A stretch of 44,510 bases of DNA from Candidatus Iainarchaeum sp. (GTDB lineage: Archaea; Micrarchaeota; Micrarchaeia; Anstonellales; Bilamarchaeaceae): positions 1-44,510 of the forward strand of contig JAQUBA010000009.1 in assembly GCA_028686985.1 (NCBI GenBank), in the 5' to 3' direction. A program made the position numbers and the translations under genes. The notes below the pieces were generated by a model. It was not told the origin of the DNA and searched no databases. It saw only the letters and a list, made by a program, of their open reading frames with translations. Shown here one piece after another: positions 24,206-32,320 of the stretch (its first letter is position 1; every line of letters starts with the position of its first letter).

Positions 24206-24445
24206 ATGGGAAGCCGAAGGGGAAAGGACAAGCTTCTTTATTGCGAATCGTGCGGAAGGGCGGTCCCGCGGACGAAGGCGGTTGATTTCAACAAGAGGAG
24301 CGCCTACAGCACGGATTTGCGCGGGGATGACAACGTTACTGCTTTTGCGGACCGTACTGTCTATTACTGCATAAGCTGCGCAAAGCACAGGAAAATTTTC
24401 GAGCGGAAGAAGGAAATCGCCGCGAGGAGGAGGACGAGGTTTTGA
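24206..24445 (+). CDS. rps26e: 30S ribosomal protein eS26
   Basis: Small-subunit zinc protein that in eukaryotes sits at the mRNA exit channel. The 79 residues match the family with YCESCGRAVPRTKAV (Cys13, Cys16), and YYCISCAKHRK (Cys55, Cys58), which form the zinc site, and a basic C-terminus. eS26 occurs in only some archaeal lineages, so its presence is a useful phylogenetic mark. The start is ATG 24206, shortly after AGAGGTAA; a TTG at 24203 would add one Met. It lies one base from the next gene. Confidence 0.85.
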   Translation: MGSRRGKDKLLYCESCGRAVPRTKAVDFNKRSAYSTDLRGDDNVTAFADRTVYYCISCAKHRKIFERKKEIAARRRTRF

Positions 24446-24446
24446 G

Positions 24447-24740
24447 ATGGACGACGTGGAGTTTTGCGGAAGGAAGTACAAAGCTTTCCAACAAACTCTG
24501 GGCAACCTCCCAATGATAGTCGTCAAGGCAAAGCGCGGATATATCGCATGCAGCTACATAAACAAGGATACCGCGGAGCGGGTGGGCGACATCGCCGCAT
24601 TCGTTTCCGGGGTGAAGTGCGTGAATGACATCTTTTCGGCCAAGGTAAAAGGCACCACCACATGGGCGGAAGACCTTGGCATACGCGAGGGCATGAGCGT
24701 CAAGAAGGCCCTCGAGCTCATGGACAGGGAAGAGGAGTAG
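24447..24740 (+). CDS. DUF1805 family protein
   Basis: Conserved small protein of 97 residues with the family pattern LPMIVVKAKRGYIACSYIN, then AERVGDIAAFVSGVKCVND, and TTWAEDLGIREGMSVKKALEL. The function is not known; structures of the family show a small alpha/beta fold. The gene follows eS26 by one base, so it ends the rpo7-spt4-phosphoesterase-eS26 transcript. tRNA-Leu follows after about 47 nt with its own AT-rich box. Confidence 0.87.
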   Translation: MDDVEFCGRKYKAFQQTLGNLPMIVVKAKRGYIACSYINKDTAERVGDIAAFVSGVKCVNDIFSAKVKGTTTWAEDLGIREGMSVKKALELMDREEE

Positions 24741-24787
24741 ACCCGGATATTTCTTTTTAATTTCTTCCCCCCACAGATAAGTTCCCA

Positions 24788-24871
24788 GCAGGGGTAGCCA
24801 AGTGGCCAACGGCGCGGGCTTCAGGAGCCCGTCTCTTAGTGGGTTCGGGGGTTCGAATCCCCTCCCCTGCA
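24788..24871 (+). tRNA. tRNA-Leu (CAG)
   Basis: An 84-nt type II tRNA with acceptor stem GCAGGGG/CCCCTGC, D arm with AGCCAAGTGGCCAACGG, anticodon stem CGGGC/GCCCG with loop TTCAGGA (anticodon CAG), a long variable arm (TCTCTTAGTGGGTTC region) and T arm GGGGG-TTCGAAT-CCCCT. Discriminator A, no CCA encoded, no intron. A TATA-like TTTTTAAT lies about 30 nt upstream. Confidence 0.95.
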
Positions 24872-24891
24872 TACAAAAATAATACTCTTCC

Positions 24892-27465
24892 TTACGCAAC
24901 GTGCCTGTTGCGCATCCCCATCCACTTCCTGATTTCCATGTATGCGAAAAGCAGCACGCTCAGCCCGAACACCACCGCCCAGTTATCAATGGATAATGGC
25001 TTCACCCCGAACAATGTGTTTAGCGTCGGCTCGTATATTATCGCGAAATGCATGCCCACAGTTAGCAGGGTGGTCAGCACCACCCACCTGTTCTTCAGCA
25101 GTGCGTTCCACACCGGCTTCTCCAGCGACCGGGCGCAGAACACCTGCACCTTCTCCATCATCACCATCATGGTGAACGCCATGGTCTGCGCAAGGAGTAT
25201 GTCCCCCCGCACTACAATCCCTTCGAATACCGCAAGCACCACAAAAGTGACTATGATTGGCGACTCCACAAGGAAAAGCCCCATCCCCTTCCAGACGCTC
25301 TCGTGCTTCTTGCGCGGCTTCCTTTTCATCACGTCCCCGTCTATGGGGTCCACCGCCAGCGCAATCGCCGGCAGCCCGTCCGTTACAAGGTTTATCCACA
25401 ATATCTGTATCGCAACGAGCGGAAGGGGCATCCCGAGCATCACCGCAAGGAATATCACCCCGACCTCCGCGATGTTCCCGGAAAGCAGGAATGCAATCGT
25501 CTTCCTTATATTATCATAAATCCCGCGGCCCTCCTCCGCCGCGGCAACGATTGTCGCGAAATTGTCGTCTGCGAGCACGATGTCCGAGCTCTCCTTCGCG
25601 ACCTCGGTGCCTGTGATGCCCATGGAGACCCCTATATCCGCCTTTTTGAGCGCGGGCGCATCGTTCACCCCATCGCCCGTCATCGCCACCACATGGCCGT
25701 TCGCATTCAGCGCATTCACTATCCTCAGCTTGTGGGCCGGGGAAACGCGCGCATATACCGATATCCCCTCAACCCTCTCCTCGAACTCCTTCTGGCCCAT
25801 CCCGTCCAGCTCCTCCCCTGTAATGACCCTGCCATTCCCTATCCCCAGCTCCTCAGCGACCGCCTTCGCAGTGAGCGGATGGTCGCCGGTAATCATGACC
25901 ACGCGTATCCCCGCGCCCCTGCAGAGCGAGACCGCCCCCTTCGCCTCGGGCCGCGGGCTATCCATCATGGCGGCTATGCCCACGAATACGAGCGCCTTCT
26001 CCACATCCGCCTTCTTTGTCTTCCCGTCTATGTCCCTGTATGCGAGCGCAAGCGTCCGGTATCCCCTTGACGTGAGGGCGTCATTCTCCTTCATTATCGC
26101 CTCTGCCTCGCCCCTGCCCAGGGGCCTGCTTCCCCCCTCAGCCCAAATCCTCGCGCATTTCCCGAGCACCACTTCCGGCGCCCCCTTCGCATAGGCGATA
26201 TGCTTCCTGCCGCTCGACCTCACGACCGTCATCATCTTCCTGTCCGAGTCGAACGGGAACTCAAACATCACGGGGTTCTTCCCCTCCATCTCTTCCTTCC
26301 ACATACCGCCCTTGGCCGCGAGTACGAGCAGTGCGCCCTCCGTAGGGTCTCCTACCACGCCCCAATCCTGCTTCTTCTCCAGCCACGCGCTGTTGCAGAG
26401 CGTGCCTATCCGCATCGCCATGCGCAGCCCCTCCCCCTTCCCCGCCGCCTTGCCATCCAGCCTTATCTCGCCTTTCGGTTCATACCCCGCCCCGCCGACT
26501 TCGTATGCCTTTCCGCCCACCAGCACCATGCGCACTGTCATCTCGTTCCTTGTGAGCGTCCCGGTCTTGTCCGTGCAGATGACGTCCGCGCACCCGAGCG
26601 TCTCCACGGATTTCAGCTTCTTCACTATCGCGTTCTTCCTGCTCATCCTCTGCACGCCCACCGCAAGCGTGATTACGACCACCGCCGGCAGCCCCTCGGG
26701 AATCGCCGCAACCGCAAGGCTCACCGCCGTGAGGAACATCTCCACCGGCTCAAAGCCCCTGAACAGCCCAGCCAAAAATATGAACGCGCAGAGAACCAGC
26801 ACCCCTACGCCCAGCTGCCTGCCCATCCTGTCCAAATCAATCTCAAGCGGCGTTCTCTCCTTCTGCACAGTCTGCACCATCTCGGTTATGCCGCCCATCC
26901 TGGTTGACATCCCCGTTTTCTCCACCAGCATCCTTCCCCTGCCCGCGACTATTGAGGTGCCCATCCATGCCCTGCTCTCCCCAGCCTCGTGCTTGTGCAC
27001 TGGGACGCTCTCGCCCGTGAGCGCCGCCTCGTCCGCCGCCATCCCATACTGCTCCACGACCAGCCCGTCGGCGGGCACGCGGTCCCCGGCCTCCAGCAGC
27101 ACCATGTCCCCGGGCACCACCTCCCGCGCATCTATGTTCGTAACCTTCCCGTCCCTGAGCACGTTCGCGCGGGGAGAGACCATCCTCCGCAGCGCCTCAA
27201 ACGACTTCTCGGCCTTGTACTCCTGCACGAACCCGATTATGCCGTGCAGCAGCACAATCGCCATTATCATGTACATGTCCAGCGTCTCGCCAAGGAACGC
27301 AGCAACTATGGCCGCCGCAACCAAAAGCAGCACCAGGAAGTCCTTGAACTGCCTGAGGAATTTGACTATTGCGTGCTCCCCCTTCTTTTCCTTCAATTCG
27401 TTGGGGCCGTATTTTTTGAAGAGCCGGGCCGCCTCATCGCTGTCCAGGCCGGTATGCCTTGCCAT
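24892..27465 (-). CDS. P-type calcium-transporting ATPase (type IIA)
   Basis: ATP-driven cation pump of the SERCA/PMR1 class, 857 residues. Motifs are TGES in the actuator domain, IPEGLPA in M4, the phosphorylated Asp299 in DKTGTLT, the nucleotide-binding FPFDSDRKMMTVV, TGDHPLTA, MTGDGVNDAPALKKADIGVSMG, and M6 LWINLVTDGLPA, which carries the Asn and Asp ligands typical of calcium pumps. About ten membrane helices are present. I start at ATG 27465 because it lies 26 nt from the AT-rich box shared with psmA; ATG 27483 would add MPEQKA. It probably exports calcium or manganese. Confidence 0.93.
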   Translation of the reverse strand: MARHTGLDSDEAARLFKKYGPNELKEKKGEHAIVKFLRQFKDFLVLLLVAAAIVAAFLGETLDMYMIMAIVLLHGIIGFVQEYKAEKSFEALRRMVSPRANVLRDGKVTNIDAREVVPGDMVLLEAGDRVPADGLVVEQYGMAADEAALTGESVPVHKHEAGESRAWMGTSIVAGRGRMLVEKTGMSTRMGGITEMVQTVQKERTPLEIDLDRMGRQLGVGVLVLCAFIFLAGLFRGFEPVEMFLTAVSLAVAAIPEGLPAVVVITLAVGVQRMSRKNAIVKKLKSVETLGCADVICTDKTGTLTRNEMTVRMVLVGGKAYEVGGAGYEPKGEIRLDGKAAGKGEGLRMAMRIGTLCNSAWLEKKQDWGVVGDPTEGALLVLAAKGGMWKEEMEGKNPVMFEFPFDSDRKMMTVVRSSGRKHIAYAKGAPEVVLGKCARIWAEGGSRPLGRGEAEAIMKENDALTSRGYRTLALAYRDIDGKTKKADVEKALVFVGIAAMMDSPRPEAKGAVSLCRGAGIRVVMITGDHPLTAKAVAEELGIGNGRVITGEELDGMGQKEFEERVEGISVYARVSPAHKLRIVNALNANGHVVAMTGDGVNDAPALKKADIGVSMGITGTEVAKESSDIVLADDNFATIVAAAEEGRGIYDNIRKTIAFLLSGNIAEVGVIFLAVMLGMPLPLVAIQILWINLVTDGLPAIALAVDPIDGDVMKRKPRKKHESVWKGMGLFLVESPIIVTFVVLAVFEGIVVRGDILLAQTMAFTMMVMMEKVQVFCARSLEKPVWNALLKNRWVVLTTLLTVGMHFAIIYEPTLNTLFGVKPLSIDNWAVVFGLSVLLFAYMEIRKWMGMRNRHVA

Positions 27466-27483
27466 CGCTTTTTGTTCAGGCAT

Positions 27484-27498
27484 GAGTTTTATAAACTC
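27484..27498. promoter_or_regulatory. shared bidirectional TATA box (Ca-ATPase / psmA)
   Basis: GAGTTTTATAAACTC is a symmetric element with arms GAGTTT and AAACTC around TAT. It lies 26 nt from the leaderless ATG of the P-type ATPase on the minus strand. On the plus strand it predicts a start near 27517, giving psmA a short leader that includes GAGGTG. One box can serve both genes. Confidence 0.6.
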
Positions 27499-27529
27499 TT
27501 ACTTATCAATTATGCGCGAGGTGCTCGTT

Positions 27530-28240
27530 ATGTATGGTGTAACTCCACAAGCTTATGACCGGGCAATCACGGTCTTCAGCCCGGACGGGAGGCTTTTCCA
27601 GGTAGAATACGCAAAGGAAGCGGTCAAGAGGGGGGCAACCGCGGTCGGCGTCTGCACAATGGACGCGGTCGCGCTGGTCGCGTACAAGGCGGCCCACTCG
27701 CGCCTCGTCGTCCCCGAATCCATGCAGAAGATTTTTGACGTGGACAATCACGTCTGCGTCACGGCAAGCGGCCTGATTGCGGACGCGCGCCGCCTGGTGG
27801 ACATCGCACGCACCCAGGCGCAGAGGCACCACATGACCTTCAACGAGCCGGTGCCCACCGAGTCCATAGCGAAGCACGTGTGCGATCTCATGCAGCTCTA
27901 CACCCAGTACGGCGGCATAAGGCCCTTCGGCGTCTCCCTCCTCGTTGCAGGGGTTGGGAAGGGCGGCCCAGAGCTCTATGAGGCGGAGCCGAGCGGCGCC
28001 ATGACCGGCTACTACGCCGATTCGGTAGGCAACGCGAAGAAGGAGGTGGACGAGCTCCTTGAGAAGAAGTTCGACAGGAAGATGGACATAAAGGATGCGA
28101 TAGGGGTCGCGGTTGATGCGCTCAAGCAGACCAGCGAGACCAAGCTCACCGCGGACAACATTGAGGTGCGCTACGCAACCGTATCCTCGCCCAAATTCGT
28201 TTCCATGTCCGAGAAGGAAATCGCGAAATACCTGAAGTAG
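27530..28240 (+). CDS. psmA: proteasome subunit alpha
   Basis: Outer-ring subunit of the 20S proteasome, which gates access of unfolded proteins. The 236 residues start YGVTPQAYDRAITVFSPDGRLFQVEYAKEAV in pattern (gate YDR, then the FSPDGRL and QVEYA signatures), with GTTAVG-like GATAVGV and FGVSLLVAG. The ATG at 27530 is five bases after GAGGTG; an upstream ATG at 27512 would add MREVLV, which lacks family support. The beta subunit and PAN ATPase are not in this window. Confidence 0.96.
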   Translation: MYGVTPQAYDRAITVFSPDGRLFQVEYAKEAVKRGATAVGVCTMDAVALVAYKAAHSRLVVPESMQKIFDVDNHVCVTASGLIADARRLVDIARTQAQRHHMTFNEPVPTESIAKHVCDLMQLYTQYGGIRPFGVSLLVAGVGKGGPELYEAEPSGAMTGYYADSVGNAKKEVDELLEKKFDRKMDIKDAIGVAVDALKQTSETKLTADNIEVRYATVSSPKFVSMSEKEIAKYLK

Positions 28241-28249
28241 ATTTCCAAT

Positions 28250-28933
28250 TCAGGGCGCGCCGACAATGGTCCCGGCGTGCCTCTTCCCTTTTATCGCATT
28301 CCCCAAATCCTTGATATTTTTCCCGCCCACGAAATGCAGCTCCAGCCCGCTCCTCGCCGCGAGCTTGCACGCGACCACGTCAAACACGAAATTCGTGCCT
28401 GGCATCCTCTGGTCGTACTTCTGCGCCATCTCCACAAGCTGGGCGTGCGTCATCCTGTCAAATTTCTTCGCTGAGGGATTCGTCTTCGGGTCCGAATCAT
28501 ACACCCCAGCCACGTTGCTCAGGTTTACCACCCTCTTCGCGCCAACCGCCTCCGCGAGCAATACGGAATCAGTATCAGTAGTAATTCCCGGGACCGTTCC
28601 GCCCATGACCACAATCCTGTGCCCGCCCAGCGCTCCGGCGGCCTTCTCAAAATCCCTGAAAACCCTTGGGTACGCCGTCCCCCTCAGGAGGGAAACCACG
28701 AGCGCAGCGTTCAGCCGCGTCCCCGCGACCGCAACCTCGTCCGCAACGAAATTGTTGCCGCAGAACTCCCGCGCCGCGGAAGCATAATCCCGCGCGACCT
28801 TCCCTCCGCCCGTGACAATGCCCAGCTCCTCGCCGCCCTTCAGCACGATGTCCCTGAACTGCTTGAGGAACTTCCTGTCTATGCTTCCCATGCCGTTTAT
28901 GAGGCTCCCGCCCAAAGAGATTACGACTGCCAT
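28250..28933 (-). CDS. pyrH: UMP kinase
   Basis: Amino-acid-kinase-fold enzyme that phosphorylates UMP to UDP, 227 residues, the archaeal length. Motifs are VVISLGGSLI at the N-terminus, IVTGGGKVARDYASAA, VMGGTVPGITTDTDSVLLAE, VVNLSNVAGVYDSDPK and KFDRMTH. The ATG at 28933 is 25-26 nt from a TATA-like TTTTTAAT (28955-28962, minus), so a leaderless message is likely; a GTG at 28939 would add two residues. It follows the pyrimidine theme of carAB but is far away and separately transcribed. Confidence 0.94.
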   Translation of the reverse strand: MAVVISLGGSLINGMGSIDRKFLKQFRDIVLKGGEELGIVTGGGKVARDYASAAREFCGNNFVADEVAVAGTRLNAALVVSLLRGTAYPRVFRDFEKAAGALGGHRIVVMGGTVPGITTDTDSVLLAEAVGAKRVVNLSNVAGVYDSDPKTNPSAKKFDRMTHAQLVEMAQKYDQRMPGTNFVFDVVACKLAARSGLELHFVGGKNIKDLGNAIKGKRHAGTIVGAP

Positions 28934-29025
28934 GCGCACCCTACCCCGAGCACAATTAAAAAGATATTAGTCTGCGGGTTGCCCCGGCTTCGGGATGCGC
29001 CCGAATCATGCACGTTGCGGCCGGA

Positions 29026-29520
29026 TTACAGGACCTTCTTCATTATCTCATTGTCCGCAAACATTTTCGTGAACGGCTTTATGTAAGCCAAAAACTTCGC
29101 CGGCTTCACTATATACATTTTCCCGTTCTTCCACAGCGGCTTGAACCCCAGCCGGTACACCACCATCTCGTCCGTCTTGGTGCATTTCCTGAAATAGACC
29201 GTCCCGTCCGCCCCTATCCCGCCCATTGAATCAAACAATCCCGCCAAAAAAGAAGCACTGTACTCGTTCTTGTACTTGAACCTCTCCCCCTCTTCTTCCA
29301 CGGTCTTCTGGAAAAACCGCCTATAAGCCGTATTATAGAAGTATACAGTATCCTCGCCGCCCAGTATCTTCCCGGCCTCGGCAATCTTCGCCTTCATGCA
29401 CGCATCAGTAAAAGCAGCAAGAATCTCCTCGCTCCCGCTCACTCCCAGCCCCGACGGGGCCCGCCTTTCCTTCCACAATCCTATAATATAGGATAATTCC
29501 GGAGTGAGCTTTACCTTCAT
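29026..29520 (-). CDS. stand-alone LAGLIDADG-fold protein, probably degenerate
   Basis: A 164-residue protein with two helices resembling LAGLIDADG dodecapeptides: LSYIIGLWKERR (about 9-20), in which the catalytic acid position is basic, and SFLAGLFDSMGG (about 90-101), which keeps Asp97. Between them lies an alpha/beta region as in homing endonucleases. There is no intron or intein in any neighbouring gene. Loss of one acidic residue suggests a DNA- or RNA-binding protein without cleavage activity, as for domesticated members; this is inference. Its start overlaps the preceding gene's stop by four bases, so the pair is co-translated. Confidence 0.7.
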   Translation of the reverse strand: MKVKLTPELSYIIGLWKERRAPSGLGVSGSEEILAAFTDACMKAKIAEAGKILGGEDTVYFYNTAYRRFFQKTVEEEGERFKYKNEYSASFLAGLFDSMGGIGADGTVYFRKCTKTDEMVVYRLGFKPLWKNGKMYIVKPAKFLAYIKPFTKMFADNEIMKKVL

Positions 29521-30005
29521 CCCTTTGCCCTCTTCCTCACCTTCTCCTCCTCTTCCTCCTCAAACCTGACGACCGGCACCCTTTTCTCCGGCACGAACCC
29601 TTTCAGCCTCTGCGAGGTGCTCATGATTATGGAATTGACTATCTCCCCGGCCAGCAGGTCGTCCCTGTCGCCCTGCACATTGTGCTTGAGCTTCTTCTCC
29701 GCGCTGAGCGGCATCTTCGCGTCGTTGAAAATGCGCTCCAGGATGCCTTCATCCGCCTTCGTGAACGGCTCCTTCCCCTCAAGGATTCGCACGTGCGCCT
29801 TCTCCAGCACCCCTGCGAACCTGTCTATTTCCGCCTTGCTGGCTCCGCCAACCTTGAGCGCGGAGAGCAGCCCGGCGGCAAGCACCACATTCCTTTTCTT
29901 GGTCCTGTTCAGCAGCCGTGAGAGGGTGCCCGCCTCCTTCCTGGAGAGCTTGCCCTTCACCGCCGCGAGAACCTTCGCGGAAAATCTTGAGAAATCCTCT
30001 GGCAT
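29517..30005 (-). CDS. hypothetical basic protein
   Basis: Unrecognised 162-residue protein, strongly basic in its first 60 residues (LSRKEAGTLSRLLNRTKKRN) and ending in an acidic run of Glu followed by a basic tail. Predicted mainly helical and without membrane segments or cysteines. The ATG at 30005 is about 25 nt from a TATA-like CTTATAAATG (minus strand, near 30027-30036), so the transcript is leaderless. It is the first gene of an operon with the LAGLIDADG-like gene, which hints at nucleic acid binding, but nothing in the sequence proves it. Confidence 0.7.
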   Translation of the reverse strand: MPEDFSRFSAKVLAAVKGKLSRKEAGTLSRLLNRTKKRNVVLAAGLLSALKVGGASKAEIDRFAGVLEKAHVRILEGKEPFTKADEGILERIFNDAKMPLSAEKKLKHNVQGDRDDLLAGEIVNSIIMSTSQRLKGFVPEKRVPVVRFEEEEEEKVRKRAKG

Positions 30006-30088
30006 GGGCGTCTTTCTTTTAGCACATTTATAAGATTTCCGGCGTCAGCGTTGCAGGCCCTGCCCTCCATCATGGGTTCCACCCCAGG

Positions 30089-30463
30089 CTATTCCGGCCC
30101 CATCCTGAATATGACCGGAATGGGCGCAGGCGCCATCACGTTCTTGTGCAGCACGATCGCCCCCTCGCCCGGAATGCAGGAAGTCGCCTGCAGCGCGTCC
30201 ATCTCCACACACAGCCCGGTCAGTTCCGTTATCCTGTCGGCGTCCTCATCAATCCTGCGTTCATTGATGCCGAACACCCCGCCCATCCATTCATCGTGCA
30301 TTGCGGGCTGCAGCCCGCCCCTGAGCCATATGACCCTCCACGCATCCTCGGCAAGCTCGTATTGGTAGATGGAGGAGTGCTGGACCGGATGGTGCAGGAG
30401 CTGAAAAGACGAAAAAGAGAGCAGAACTGTAAGCGCAATCAGCGCCTCCACCGTCTTCAGCAT
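30089..30463 (-). CDS. hypothetical membrane-anchored protein, pilin-like N-terminus
   Basis: A 124-residue protein with one hydrophobic helix at the N-terminus (LKTVEALIALTVLLSF) followed by a mainly polar extracellular part containing two cysteines (LCVEM, SCIPG). The EALIALTVLL pattern resembles archaeal class III (pilin-type) signals, but no clear Gly before the cleavage site is present, so processing by PibD-type peptidase is uncertain. ATG 30463 lies 26 nt from GATTTAATTGG (minus), supporting it over TTG 30472. The gene stands alone between the LAGLIDADG operon and rfcL. Confidence 0.6.
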   Translation of the reverse strand: MLKTVEALIALTVLLSFSSFQLLHHPVQHSSIYQYELAEDAWRVIWLRGGLQPAMHDEWMGGVFGINERRIDEDADRITELTGLCVEMDALQATSCIPGEGAIVLHKNVMAPAPIPVIFRMGPE

Positions 30464-30512
30464 GCATATCAATTAGCCCGAAACCAATTAAATCATTATA
30501 TGCATAATCCCC

Positions 30513-31925
30513 ATGATGCTCCTAACCGAGAAATACGCCCCTCAAAAAATTGAGGAAATACCCGGCAACACCGAGCTTAAGCAGAAGCTCAGGCGCTGGG
30601 CTCTCAACTGGAGCAGGGGCGAGCCGGGCAAGCCCATCCTCCTCGCCGGCCCCACCGGAACTGGGAAGACGGCGCTCGCGGTCGCCCTGGCCGCAGAAAT
30701 GGGGCTGGAGCTCGTGCAGATGGGCGCAAGCGAACTCCGCAACAGGGAGCGCGTGGAAAAAGTGATGCACGGCGCGATGCTCGCCTCCACCCTCTCCGGG
30801 AGAGGCAAGCTGGTGCTGATAGATGACGTGGATGCGATGTCCGGCAGGGAGGACTCTGGCGGCATATCCTCCATCGCATCCGTGCTCCGCTCCCCGGCGC
30901 AACCCATAATACTCACGGCGACGAACGCATGGGAAAAGAAAATCTCTTCCCTCCGCTTCCTGTGCGACATCCTCACGCTCAAGAGGGCGATAGCCCCATC
31001 CATTGCGCGCCTGCTCTCCAGCATCGCGGAGAAGGAGGGGCTGGAATGCCCCATAGGAAAAATAGGGGAAATCTCCGAGAACGCGAACGGCGACATACGG
31101 GGCGCCATAAACGACCTGCAGGCATGCTCGCCCGGCATGCGCGACCGCGGGAAGGACATGTTCGCCAGGATGTCCGCCCTCTACCGCTCCACCACCTACT
31201 CGGAGGCGAGGGAGGCGGGCTTCGGCGACGTGGAGCACGATTACTTCAAGCTCTGGATAGACGAGAACCTCCCAACGGTCTTCTCCGGGAATGAGCTCGC
31301 GGAGGCCTACTCCTCCCTCTCCCGCGCCGACATCTTTGACGGCAGGATACGTTCCCGCCAGTACTGGGGCTTCCTCCGCTACTCCGGGGACCTGATGTGC
31401 GCCGGCACCGCGCTCGCGCGCCCCGGCGCGGGCCAGAAATTCATACGCTTTTCCTTCCCCACGTACCTGCGCCAGATGTCCGCGACCACGGCCACGCGCG
31501 CAACCCTCCGCTCCCTCCGCGCAAAGGCCGGCAGGCGGCTCCACACTTCCGGCAAGGAGGCGGAGGGCTTCCTCCCGATCCTCGCATGGATGCACGCAAA
31601 CCGCCCGGGCGAGGTGGAGTCCCTCTACGGGCTTGACGAGAAGGAGGCGGAGTTCCTCTCCACGCTGCTCCCCAGGGGCGTGCTCGTGGAGAAGCCGGAA
31701 AAGAAGGGGCGGGAGAAAAAGACAGGCAAAAAAGATGCGGAACCGGAAAAGGGAGGAGAAGAGAAGGGGAGGGGCGCTGCACCCCCATCCGAAGCCGCCA
31801 CGGATAAGGCAAAGCCCGCAAAGCGCGAGGAGAGAGAAGAAGGAGGCGGATCTGCGAAGAAAGACGCCCCCCCTCTGGAGAGGCAGCAGCGCGCCCGCCA
31901 CTCCAAGCTTTCCGAATTTTTTTGA
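30513..31925 (+). CDS. rfcL: replication factor C large subunit
   Basis: Clamp-loader subunit that opens and loads PCNA at primer ends. The 470 residues begin LLTEKYAPQKIEEIPGN (RFC box), with Walker A GPTGTGKT (about 46-53), Walker B LVLIDDVD, an SRC-less sensor region with LTATNAWEKK, and GDIRGAINDLQ. A charged linker rich in Lys and Glu leads to a C-terminal PCNA-interacting motif KLSEFF. Two adjacent ATGs (30513, 30516) follow AT-rich boxes at 26-28 nt, so the message is probably leaderless. The small RFC subunit is not in the window. Confidence 0.94.
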   Translation: MMLLTEKYAPQKIEEIPGNTELKQKLRRWALNWSRGEPGKPILLAGPTGTGKTALAVALAAEMGLELVQMGASELRNRERVEKVMHGAMLASTLSGRGKLVLIDDVDAMSGREDSGGISSIASVLRSPAQPIILTATNAWEKKISSLRFLCDILTLKRAIAPSIARLLSSIAEKEGLECPIGKIGEISENANGDIRGAINDLQACSPGMRDRGKDMFARMSALYRSTTYSEAREAGFGDVEHDYFKLWIDENLPTVFSGNELAEAYSSLSRADIFDGRIRSRQYWGFLRYSGDLMCAGTALARPGAGQKFIRFSFPTYLRQMSATTATRATLRSLRAKAGRRLHTSGKEAEGFLPILAWMHANRPGEVESLYGLDEKEAEFLSTLLPRGVLVEKPEKKGREKKTGKKDAEPEKGGEEKGRGAAPPSEAATDKAKPAKREEREEGGGSAKKDAPPLERQQRARHSKLSEFF

Positions 31926-31933
31926 TTGTGCGT

Positions 31934-31973
31934 CGTGAGCGCCCGTGTCCGAACGCGTAGGAAAACGCTCACG
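31934..31973. repeat. inverted repeat downstream of rfcL
   Basis: CGTGAGCG (31934-31941) and CGCTCACG (31966-31973) form an 8-bp perfect stem with a 24-nt loop, just past the rfcL stop and before the promoter of the next gene. There is no T-run after it. It may be a 3' mRNA structure; function unknown. Confidence 0.45.
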
Positions 31974-32043
31974 TCGGTCTCGACGATAGCTTTATATTTC
32001 TTGTCTTCCGAATAGGCGCAGCGTAACTTTAAGGGTGTAAACC

Positions 32044-32259
32044 ATGGGATCCAAAATCGGAACAGAGAAAATAATGAGGGAGGACGGGTACCTCTACTTC
32101 GTCGGCAAGGACGGCTACGTCTGGAGGGTGCCGATGAAGCACAACAAGAGGGGCTCCAAGAAGAAGGTAGGGACCCAGAAGGTCGACAAGAAGAGGGGCC
32201 ACCTCTACTATGTCGGCGACGATGGGTACGTGTATCAGGCCAAAATGAAGAACGCCTGA
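32044..32259 (+). CDS. small tandem-repeat protein (YLYxVGxDGYV repeats)
   Basis: A 71-residue basic protein built from two copies of a ~20-residue unit: GYLYFVGKDGYVWRVPMK and GHLYYVGDDGYVYQAKMK, joined by a Lys-rich linker (NKRGSKKKVGTQKVDKK). Each unit suggests two beta strands with a tight turn. Similar small proteins are, from memory, common and uncharacterised in DPANN archaea and CPR bacteria. A TATA-like CTTTATATT (about 31988-31996) predicts a start near 32018, giving a ~25-nt leader with AAGGGTGTAAACC before the ATG. A T-rich stretch follows the stop. Confidence 0.75.
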   Translation: MGSKIGTEKIMREDGYLYFVGKDGYVWRVPMKHNKRGSKKKVGTQKVDKKRGHLYYVGDDGYVYQAKMKNA

Positions 32260-32267
32260 GTTCACTA

Positions 32268-32298
32268 CTCCCTTTTTATTTTTTCCTCCTTATTTTAT
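32268..32298 (+). terminator. T-rich intrinsic terminator
   Basis: After the small repeat-protein stop the plus strand has CCCTTTTTATTTTTTCC and a further TTATTTTATT. Oligo-T runs of this type terminate archaeal transcription without a hairpin. Confidence 0.45.
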
Positions 32299-32320
32299 TC
32301 CCCTATTATAGGTGGTTTAA

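Noticed and set aside
26312-27529. Plus-strand extension of psmA across the P-type ATPase gene
   Set aside because: It is antisense to strongly conserved ATPase motifs, and psmA has a good start with ribosome binding site at 27530.
30522-31901. 459-residue minus-strand frame opposite rfcL
   Set aside because: It is an antisense shadow of a GC-rich gene, with atypical composition and no family features; rfcL is clear on the plus strand.
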